64,000 nt of DNA from Wolbachia endosymbiont (group A) of Rhinocyllus conicus (GTDB taxonomy: Bacteria; Pseudomonadota; Alphaproteobacteria; Rickettsiales; Anaplasmataceae), in NCBI RefSeq assembly GCF_947250775.1, contig NZ_OX366349.1:744001-808000 (forward strand). The letters are read 5' to 3'. Below are positions 8,364 to 15,295 of this stretch, piece by piece (position 1 is the stretch's first letter; each line of letters begins with the position of its first letter). Under the pieces are notes generated by a model. The model saw only the letters and a list, made by a program, of their open reading frames with translations, did not search any database and was not told where the DNA came from. The translations under genes were made by a program, and so were the position numbers.

Positions 8364-10424
8364 TCAAAAGTTAACTACTTCAAACTTTCCTGCACCTACA
8401 TTAAAATCACCTTTACCCTTAGCAAATGGTCCTGTTGGTATATCAAGCCACTTATCTTCTTTTGAGTGTGTAGCCATGCCTTTAATTATCTTACGCTCGT
8501 TTAATAAGCTTTGTGCTAGGTATTCAAGTTTATGCCTACTAATATCATGAAATGCAGCTGGTAATCTATGCCGCTGTTTAAACACCCCTGGTCCACCTGT
8601 ATGCGTAAATGGGTGCCCTTCTTCTGCTGAAACTGCTATAGCTTGCACAAGTATCTTTTTTAAGTATTCATCAGATATTTTTTTGAGCTTAAATTCTTCA
8701 GATATATCCTCAAGCAAGCCAGTTGAAGAACGCAAGTAAGTTCTTATACTCCTATCTGTTGACCCATTAGATTTAACTATAGCTCCTTGATATACTGCAT
8801 TATTAACTTTATTCATCTTGAATGTCTCAAATACAATGTTTTGATTGTCTGCAGAAGCAGGCCATAATGCAAAAGAACACCTAACTCCATCAACAAGTGC
8901 AGTAGTTCCTCTTATTGCCTCTCTTGCTTGCTCTACAGTTGTGATTGGTCCTCCACATTTAGGTTTTCTCATGTGATGTGCTACAATTGTAGTTGCTCCT
9001 GTTTCACTTGCCAAACTAGCAAGTAACCCCATTGTGTACCATCCCATCTCTGGATCCGCATTTATATCTGCATGGACAAATGATGTTAATGGATCAAAAA
9101 CAATAAGTTTTAAATTGTTAATCGAGCTTAATTGTGCTCTGATATCTGCAAACTTTTCTGAAATTTCAGGACATTTGCCACGCATATTAGTTTTTACTAC
9201 AGAAAAAGGTTCTCCTGTATTTGGTATAGGTACAATAAACAACCTATCTTGATATTCTGCCCTTTTACCTTCAGGATCAAGGCGATCGAGACGACGATGT
9301 ATTTCATCTGCATCATCTTCTGCTGAAAAAATTACCACTGATCCATGTTCTGTCACAAGTGGACCAAAACCGCATGTTTGATCTGCGTTACTTGCAACTT
9401 TAAGTGCTAGATCAAGAAGAAGCATACCTTTACCTGTATCTCCCATAGCAGCTACTATTGAGGTAACACCTAAAGGGAATAAACCTTCAACAAGAAACCT
9501 TTGTATTGGTACTGGACCTAAATAACGACTCACACTCCAATCTAAAATGTTAAGTGGCTTTTTTGTAGATTTTTTTTCGATGAATTCCGAAATATTTATA
9601 CCTTCTTGTACACCATCTGCAGCATCCCACCCTTTCGGTTTACCTTGTGGAATCTTAAGAACAACAAGTGATGCAACTCCGATCTCTAAAAGCTTTTTTT
9701 CAGCATTTTTTGCGTATTTATTACCTGCTTCATCATTGTCTGGCCATATAATAATGTGTTTACCTTTAAGTGGAGTCCAATCTGTTTTCTCAATAGGTGC
9801 ATTTGCTCCAGACATCGCTGTTGTTGCAGTAATTCCTTGTTCTATCAGCGCTTCAGCACATTTTTCTCCTTCAACTAGAACAACTTTATCAGATTTTAAA
9901 ATGCCTGGTATATTATATAGAGGCCTTATTTCTGGTGAAGCATAATTAAACGTTTTAACATCAAATGGACGATATTCTTTCTTTCCTTCAGGAGGGTCAT
10001 AACGGTAAACTATAACTATAATCTGGTTGTCTTCATCGTAATAATTCCAGCTGTAAGTCATGTACTGTTCTAGATCTTTGATACTCTTTTTTTCTCTAGT
10101 GTGTTGTTTGCCAAGCCATTCGCTTATTGAAACTATTACCTCAGAAAACTCTGTCCTTGCATTCTTTCTATGCACAGCTGCCCAAAGGTCGATAATATCA
10201 CCACCTTCTCCAGTTGCAAAATCATTCCATAGACCGGCTCTACTGCCACTCAGTTCTACTCTTAAACTTTTTCCTTTATTACCCCAGATATCACCTACTT
10301 GAAACTCATTTTTGTGAAAAGTTCCGTAAGGTAATAAGTACGAAAGACAAGATCTGATATTTTGTAAAAGCTGTGTTTTTAGGTCTGCTGTCCCTTTTGT
10401 TGAAAAATGATCCTGTGAATACAT
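8364..10424 (-). CDS. Phage toprim primase / RepA-like replicative helicase
   Basis: 686 residues, GGAG before ATG 10424. Residues 15-110 form an N-terminal domain with GLWNDFATGEGGDIIDLW, typical of phage primase-helicases. The toprim domain spans about 180-260 (VVLVEGEKCAEAL with the catalytic Glu, and IIIWPDNDEAG). The helicase part has Walker A AAMGDTGKGM near residue 328, Walker B LIVFDPLTSF and IVAHHMRKP. It would prime and unwind phage DNA. The domain set is complete, unlike its chimeric relative at 3084-4562. It is transcribed alone from its own copy of the bipartite element, with the gene-free stretch behind its 3' end. Confidence 0.88.
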   Translation of the reverse strand: MYSQDHFSTKGTADLKTQLLQNIRSCLSYLLPYGTFHKNEFQVGDIWGNKGKSLRVELSGSRAGLWNDFATGEGGDIIDLWAAVHRKNARTEFSEVIVSISEWLGKQHTREKKSIKDLEQYMTYSWNYYDEDNQIIVIVYRYDPPEGKKEYRPFDVKTFNYASPEIRPLYNIPGILKSDKVVLVEGEKCAEALIEQGITATTAMSGANAPIEKTDWTPLKGKHIIIWPDNDEAGNKYAKNAEKKLLEIGVASLVVLKIPQGKPKGWDAADGVQEGINISEFIEKKSTKKPLNILDWSVSRYLGPVPIQRFLVEGLFPLGVTSIVAAMGDTGKGMLLLDLALKVASNADQTCGFGPLVTEHGSVVIFSAEDDADEIHRRLDRLDPEGKRAEYQDRLFIVPIPNTGEPFSVVKTNMRGKCPEISEKFADIRAQLSSINNLKLIVFDPLTSFVHADINADPEMGWYTMGLLASLASETGATTIVAHHMRKPKCGGPITTVEQAREAIRGTTALVDGVRCSFALWPASADNQNIVFETFKMNKVNNAVYQGAIVKSNGSTDRSIRTYLRSSTGLLEDISEEFKLKKISDEYLKKILVQAIAVSAEEGHPFTHTGGPGVFKQRHRLPAAFHDISRHKLEYLAQSLLNERKIIKGMATHSKEDKWLDIPTGPFAKGKGDFNVGAGKFEVVNF

Positions 10425-10437
10425 AAACTCTCCAGTT

Positions 10438-10480
10438 GCCTTAATTAATATAGTTCAATGTTTTTTGAAGAAGTGTACAC
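10438..10480 (-). promoter_or_regulatory. Bipartite phage promoter/operator element, copy 4
   Basis: Minus strand: GTGTACAC, then TTGAAC placed 16 bases after the first hexamer, followed by TATATTAATTAAGG. It faces the primase-helicase starting at 10424, with the first hexamer 56 bases from the start codon. This is the most diverged copy (GTGTAC instead of GTGAAC) but keeps the spacing. It is divergent from copy 3 in the same intergenic region. Confidence 0.55.
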
Positions 10481-10761
10481 GTACAGCAGTTGCAACTATT
10501 GCAATGGTTTATAAAATTTTCTGGTGAGTTTATTGATGAAACAAGAGAACAAAAAAACTGAACACTTTTTCGAAAAAAGTTGAACTTATATTATTAAGGG
10601 GAGAATGAAATGCAACCTCTCTCTAGTTAAGTAGCATAAGATTCTTGGATTTCCGTTGTTGGCCAACAAAAAAACTATAAACCGCTTTTTGATAGTACGT
10701 TGTAGGAACCAGACGATATTTTGGAATCAGTGCTACTTATAGTCAATGTTTTGGTGATTTT
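10481..10761. other. Divergent control region between primase-helicase and rightward operon
   Basis: Holds bipartite element copy 3 and a nine-codon frame at 10605-10634 with a strong ribosome site. After it come about 120 bases with no gene before ATG 10762. The two elements point outward, so one site could switch both replication and late/packaging transcription. Confidence 0.5.
10558..10603 (+). promoter_or_regulatory. Bipartite phage promoter/operator element, copy 3
   Basis: Plus strand: CTGAACAC, then TTGAAC 16 bases after the first hexamer, then TTATATTATTAAGGGG. It faces right, toward the gene at 10762. A strong ribosome site (AAGGGGAG) right after it precedes ATG 10605, which opens a nine-codon frame (MKCNLSLVK) ended by TAG. 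That could be a leader peptide or the stump of a lost gene. Confidence 0.6.
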
Positions 10762-11457
10762 ATGATAAAAGCAATAGATTTTTCAACTTTAAAGAACTCA
10801 TCTCCATATAAAGAATTTATTATGCAAGATTGGCTTGCCATTGGAAGTCTCTCCTCTTTTTTTGGTGAACGCGGAACAAATAAATCTTTTTTAGTTCAAG
10901 AATTAATGACAGCTATTGCAACTGGTCAACAGTGGTCAGGTACAAGTTTTTTACCAGCTAAAGTTTATGGAGTATTTTCAGAATATGATGAAACCGAACT
11001 ATTATGCCGTCAATATAAAATCAATAAAAGTTGTGAAATAAGCAACCTTGACAGAATGAAAATGATTTCCCTATTTGGTAAAGAAAATTTATTAATGACT
11101 TTTAATAACAATAATGTAGGAACACTCACTCCTCTATTTAATGAATTACTTAGTGATATTAAATCATTTAAACCTAAACTTGTAGTGCTAGATAAGGCAT
11201 TAGACTTATTTGGAGGCGATGAAAATAATAATTCTCATGTTAGACAGTTTATTCATAGGTGCTGTGCTTATATAGCAAGAGAAGTTAATAGTTCTGTTTT
11301 GTTGTGTAAACATGGGTCAATAGGAGAAGTATGGCGTGATACAATAGAATTTCATATACACGCTTATCTAGATGAAAAAAGTAACTATCTAGAGAAAAAA
11401 AATAACGTACATGTAGAAATTTTACCGCAAAAGACTTTATTTGCCGGCAAGCTATAG
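10762..11457 (+). CDS. Phage AAA_25-like P-loop protein with degenerate Walker A
   Basis: 231 residues. It has the frame of RepA/AAA_25 ATPases: SLSSFFGERGTNKSF near residue 35, VYGVFSEYDE, LVVLDKALDLFGG and HVRQFI. The glycine before the P-loop lysine is replaced by Asn (GTNKS), and the segment after LLCKHGS is shorter than in relatives, without the SGSTAW-like block. It may be a shortened, non-hydrolysing or decaying copy. It opens the rightward transcription unit, 29 bases before the resolvase gene. The family is fairly sure, activity doubtful. Confidence 0.65.
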   Translation: MIKAIDFSTLKNSSPYKEFIMQDWLAIGSLSSFFGERGTNKSFLVQELMTAIATGQQWSGTSFLPAKVYGVFSEYDETELLCRQYKINKSCEISNLDRMKMISLFGKENLLMTFNNNNVGTLTPLFNELLSDIKSFKPKLVVLDKALDLFGGDENNNSHVRQFIHRCCAYIAREVNSSVLLCKHGSIGEVWRDTIEFHIHAYLDEKSNYLEKKNNVHVEILPQKTLFAGKL

Positions 11458-11485
11458 ATAAGTTCTTTAAATTTTAGAAAATAAT

Positions 11486-11962
11486 ATGTCAATCCTAACA
11501 CTGGACCTTGGCAAGCAAACGGGCTGGGCAATTCTAACAGATGGAGTAATTGAAAGTGGAAGCAAAAGTTTTCATGGTAGCCGTTTTAGCGGAGGTGGAA
11601 TGCACTTCTTAAATTTTCGTAGCTGGCTAAATGAAATGAAGGAAAAGTTCTCAAACATTGAAGCAGTGTATTTTGAAGAAGTGAGAAGACACCTAGGAAC
11701 TGATGCAGCGCATTGCTACGGTGGGTTTTTGGCTGTTCTCTCTGCTTGGTGTGAAGAACATCATGTGCCGTACAAAGGTGTTAATGTTAAAACTATCAAA
11801 CGCTTTATAGCAGGCAAAGGCAATGCAAGTAAGAGTGAAGTTATTGAAGCTGTAAAGGAAAAAGGTTTTTTGCCTAAAGATGATAATGAATCTGATGCTT
11901 TGGCATTAATGTTTTACGCTATGAATCTCAGTAAAGATTTTAACACATTAAAAATACCATAA
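11486..11962 (+). CDS. RuvC-like Holliday junction resolvase of phage type
   Basis: 158 residues with an RNase H fold pattern: ILTLDLGKQTGWAI with Asp7, a second acidic strand AVYFEEVRRH near residue 68, a helix VKTIKRFIAGKGNASK, and the C-terminal acidic pair in DDNESDALAL. These are the marks of RuvC-type resolvases carried by phages for resolving branched DNA before packaging. It stands between the P-loop gene and the methyltransferase, just upstream of the terminase genes. Confidence 0.8.
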   Translation: MSILTLDLGKQTGWAILTDGVIESGSKSFHGSRFSGGGMHFLNFRSWLNEMKEKFSNIEAVYFEEVRRHLGTDAAHCYGGFLAVLSAWCEEHHVPYKGVNVKTIKRFIAGKGNASKSEVIEAVKEKGFLPKDDNESDALALMFYAMNLSKDFNTLKIP

Positions 11963-12071
11963 AAAGTGGGTCCTTTCGGCCATAATGGCGGGTTTGGTGG
12001 TGCTGACCCCAGGCCTTCTTTAGCGTCAGACATATTTTAAATATTAACTTTTTAATTAGTATAGCAATTAT
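11963..12071. other. Short GC-rich intergenic segment with possible hairpin
   Basis: Bases 11966-12025 are clearly richer in G and C than the surroundings. GGGTC near 11969 and GACCC near 12007 could pair across a 30-base loop that contains GGCCATAATGGC, itself a small inverted repeat. It lies in the otherwise tight rightward operon, so a structured leader or processing site before the methyltransferase is possible. Confidence 0.3.
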
Positions 12072-13277
12072 ATGAATTTAGCAATCCACTATTATCCTGT
12101 TGAAAACCTCGTCGAATATAAGCGTAATCCTCGTAAAAATGATGACGTAGTAAATAGAATGTGTGCTTCTATTCGGGAATTTGGCTTTCGTATACCAATA
12201 GTTGCAAAAAGCGATGGAACTGTGGTTGATGGTCATTTAAGACTTAAAGCAGCAAGAAAACTTGGTATGGAAAGTATTCCAGTGGTCTTAAGTGATAATC
12301 TAAATGAACCACAAACCAAAGCTTTTCGATTACTGGCAAATCAATCAGCTAATTGGGCAAAGTGGGATGATGAGCTTTTAAAAGTGGAAATTCAAGAGTT
12401 AGAAGATTTACAGTTTGATCTTAAAATGACTGGATTTGAATTAGAAAAAGTTCAACATTTCCTTGATGATTTAGATAGTGAAAAAGAAGATCTTTCTGAC
12501 TTAGCTATTGATGACAAACAAGTAACAAAACCAGGTGATCTATGGATTTTAGGTGATCATAAAATCTATTGTGGTGATAGCTCTGTAGTTGAATCATATA
12601 AAGCGCTGTTAGATGATAAAATGGCAGACATTACTGTTTGTGATCCTCCATATAATGTTGATTATGGTGGTAGCCAAGATAAAAAAATATTAAACGATAA
12701 TCAAGGTGAAAAGTACGAACTTTTTCTCTACGATATCTGTTCCCATATTTTAGCATATACGAAAGGTGCAATTTACATTTGCATATCATCATCAGAGTTT
12801 TCAACGTTGCAAAAAGCATTTGAGGAGGCAGGAGGAAAATGGTCAACATTTATCATTTGGGCAAAGAATCACTTTACGCTAGGAAGATCAGATTATCAAA
12901 GACAATACGAAGCAATGCTCTATGGATGGAAAAGCGGCAATAAACGTGAGTGGCATGGTGGTAGAAATCAAAGTGATCTGTGGTTTTATGATAAGCCAAC
13001 ACATAACTCATTACATCCAACAATGAAGCCAGTAGAGCTAATGGAGAGAGCAATAGTAAACAGCAGCAGATCAGGAGACATAGTACTTGATCCATTTAGC
13101 GGTTCTGGAAGTACACTGATTGCATGTGAGAGAACAGGAAGAATTTGTAGGACAATAGAGCTAGATTCAAAATTTGTAGATGTAACCATAAAACGTTGGC
13201 AAATATATACAGGAAGAGATGCCCTTTTAGCCAGTACTGGTAAAACTTTTGCAGAAATTCAAGAAGAAAATTCGTAA
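12072..13277 (+). CDS. ParB-like nuclease domain / DNA adenine or cytosine-N4 methyltransferase fusion
   Basis: 401 residues. Residues 1-95 form a ParB N-terminal-like domain (ENLVEYKRNPRKND, IPIVAKSDGTVVDGHLRLKAA). Residues 170-390 form an amino-methyltransferase with the catalytic DPPYNV near residue 190 and the AdoMet-binding DPFSGSGSTL near residue 340, so the motif order is IV then I as in beta-class enzymes. WO phages are known to carry such ParB-methylase genes (the type called met2 in Wolbachia). It could protect phage DNA or mark it before packaging. The gene directly precedes the terminase small subunit, 28 bases away. Confidence 0.88.
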   Translation: MNLAIHYYPVENLVEYKRNPRKNDDVVNRMCASIREFGFRIPIVAKSDGTVVDGHLRLKAARKLGMESIPVVLSDNLNEPQTKAFRLLANQSANWAKWDDELLKVEIQELEDLQFDLKMTGFELEKVQHFLDDLDSEKEDLSDLAIDDKQVTKPGDLWILGDHKIYCGDSSVVESYKALLDDKMADITVCDPPYNVDYGGSQDKKILNDNQGEKYELFLYDICSHILAYTKGAIYICISSSEFSTLQKAFEEAGGKWSTFIIWAKNHFTLGRSDYQRQYEAMLYGWKSGNKREWHGGRNQSDLWFYDKPTHNSLHPTMKPVELMERAIVNSSRSGDIVLDPFSGSGSTLIACERTGRICRTIELDSKFVDVTIKRWQIYTGRDALLASTGKTFAEIQEENS

Positions 13278-13305
13278 AAAGGAGCAAAAAGAGAGGAGGA
13301 AAAGA

Positions 13306-13791
13306 GTGGAAAAAATCACGCAGACGGAATGGGCAAGAGAGATAGGAGTATCAAAGCAATATGTCTGTTATTTAGTAAAAAAAGGAATAGTTAAGTTGGA
13401 GGATAGTTTGATCAATAGAGAACAAGCAAATGAAGCAGTAGCGGCAATAAGAGATCCAAGTCAGCCACTGAGGAGGAAAAATCCAGAAAACGAAAATACA
13501 AGTAACCTTTCCACGATGTTGCTAAAAACTCGAATAAAAAATGAAATGGAACGAGGTAAACTTCTTGAGGCAAAAGCTAGGGCTGAGATAGGAGAACTTG
13601 TAGCAGTAGAAGAAGTAAAGCGCGATGCATTTAATGTAGCAAGAGTTGTCCGTAATAATTTACTTAATATTCCAAATAGAGTTTCAGCATTGCTTGCATC
13701 ACTAAGTGACACTGAAAAGATTCATATGGCGCTAACTGAAGAGATTACAAACTCATTACAAGAATTATCTAATACTAAATTTCAAATATAA
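13306..13791 (+). CDS. Terminase small subunit-like DNA-packaging protein
   Basis: The frame is open from ATG 13249, but GTG 13306 has GAGGAGG seven bases upstream and avoids overlap with the methyltransferase stop at 13277, so about 161 residues are likely. A helix-turn-helix lies at the start (TQTEWAREIGVSKQYVCYLVKKGIV), followed by a charged helical region (ARAEIGELVAVEEVKRDAFNVARVVRNNLLNIP), as in Nu1-type small subunits that bind the packaging site. It lies upstream of the ankyrin gene and the GpA-type large subunit, in lambda-like head order. Confidence 0.75.
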   Translation: MEKITQTEWAREIGVSKQYVCYLVKKGIVKLEDSLINREQANEAVAAIRDPSQPLRRKNPENENTSNLSTMLLKTRIKNEMERGKLLEAKARAEIGELVAVEEVKRDAFNVARVVRNNLLNIPNRVSALLASLSDTEKIHMALTEEITNSLQELSNTKFQI

Positions 13792-13810
13792 GAAAGATTT
13801 TGAATATAAA

Positions 13811-15295
13811 ATGGCTGATAACTTAAGTTTAGAGTTAATAAAGTGTCTCATTAATCAACCTGGATTAGATGTTAATGTTAGAGGATTAAATGGAAAAACC
13901 CCACTACATTGCGCTATAGAATTTGACGAATTAAGCATGGTGGATTTGTTACTCACAAAAAAGAATATTAATCCTTTTGTGGAGGATAATGAAGGTAAAA
14001 CATCTCTTGATTACGCCAAAGAAGGGAAAAAAGCAGAAATATTACAAGCGCTAATTAATAACAAGTACGGGTCAGAACAAGATAGTTTACTTCATTTAGC
14101 TGCAATGATAGGTGAAGTTAATGCAGTTAGATATTTGATAGGAAAAGGTATTGACGTTAATGTACGAAATGCTTTGCACCATACTCCATTACATCTAGCA
14201 GCAGGCATAGGACATGCAGAAGTTGTAAAGATTTTGATAAGAGAAGGAAAAGCTGAAATAGATGTCTTTGATGCACGAAATCAGACACCAATGCACTATG
14301 CAGTTAATAATAAAAAGTTGGAGATAGTAAAGTTACTGCTGAAGCTTGGAGCAGATGTGAATAGTGCACGCATGGGACAAAACTCAATGAAATTGTCACC
14401 TGTGCATATAGCTGTAAGTAATGCTAATTACGATGAAAGAGACTTATGTCTTGATATCCTCAAATCCTTAATAAAGGAGCCTAATGCTCAAGTAAATTTG
14501 CAGGACTACGAAAATAAAACACCACTACATTATGCTGAAAGACTGAAAACAATAGAAGTTTTACTAACGCGAGAAGATATAGACCCTCTGGTAAAAGACG
14601 ATAGCGGTAAAACACCATTTGATTACGCTAAACCTGAGATAAAGAAGGCTTTGATGAGTAATAAATACGGTTCTGAAAAGAATAGTCTACTCCATTTAGC
14701 TGCACAAATGGGAGAAATTGAGCTTGTAGATGCAATTTTAAAAGAAGAAATCGATATTGATATTGTAAATAATAAAGGTTTATCACCGATTTACCTTGCT
14801 GCGGAAAAAGGGCATTTACATGTAGTAAAGTTATTGCTGAAAAAAGGGGCAAATTATACACCTGTTTTTCACTTAGCAATCAAATCAAACAATTTAGAGT
14901 TACTTAAAGTTTTGTTTACTGAAAAAAATGGGTCTTTGCTCTGCAGAGATACCGTTGTTAATTTTCCAACCCTTCATAATAAATATATAGCACAGAGAGA
15001 AATAGCAGATAAAAGGACGAAAAAACACAATAATATTATCTGCATCTATACTACAGTCAGCGCAATAGCAGTAGCAGTATATATAGGGTTGATAACAACA
15101 ACAATAAGCAGTGCAATCATTTTTGCAACAATAACAGGGGTATTTGCGCTTGTTATAGCAATAATGATAAGTGAGATGAGCAAAAGATATATAGAAAACG
15201 AATTTCAGAAAAAGATGTTTATGGAATTGGAGGAGTGTAGTTCTACTGTTAATGATGTTGAGATAGAACCAGTTATGAGTAGATGCAGACAATGA
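13811..15295 (+). CDS. Ankyrin-repeat protein with two C-terminal membrane segments, inside the packaging operon
   Basis: 494 residues. About ten ankyrin repeats cover residues 10-370 (for example GKTPLHCAIEFDELSMVDLLL and HTPLHLAAGIGHAEVVKILI). Residues 405-455 hold two hydrophobic segments. It lies between the two terminase genes, 19 bases after the small subunit, and its TGA overlaps an ATG of the large subunit (ATGA at 15292-15295), so expression is tied to packaging. Ankyrin genes at this position are known from WO phages. It is probably not a virion part but cargo meant for the host or the bacterial envelope. The partner is unknown. Confidence 0.88.
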   Translation: MADNLSLELIKCLINQPGLDVNVRGLNGKTPLHCAIEFDELSMVDLLLTKKNINPFVEDNEGKTSLDYAKEGKKAEILQALINNKYGSEQDSLLHLAAMIGEVNAVRYLIGKGIDVNVRNALHHTPLHLAAGIGHAEVVKILIREGKAEIDVFDARNQTPMHYAVNNKKLEIVKLLLKLGADVNSARMGQNSMKLSPVHIAVSNANYDERDLCLDILKSLIKEPNAQVNLQDYENKTPLHYAERLKTIEVLLTREDIDPLVKDDSGKTPFDYAKPEIKKALMSNKYGSEKNSLLHLAAQMGEIELVDAILKEEIDIDIVNNKGLSPIYLAAEKGHLHVVKLLLKKGANYTPVFHLAIKSNNLELLKVLFTEKNGSLLCRDTVVNFPTLHNKYIAQREIADKRTKKHNNIICIYTTVSAIAVAVYIGLITTTISSAIIFATITGVFALVIAIMISEMSKRYIENEFQKKMFMELEECSSTVNDVEIEPVMSRCRQ

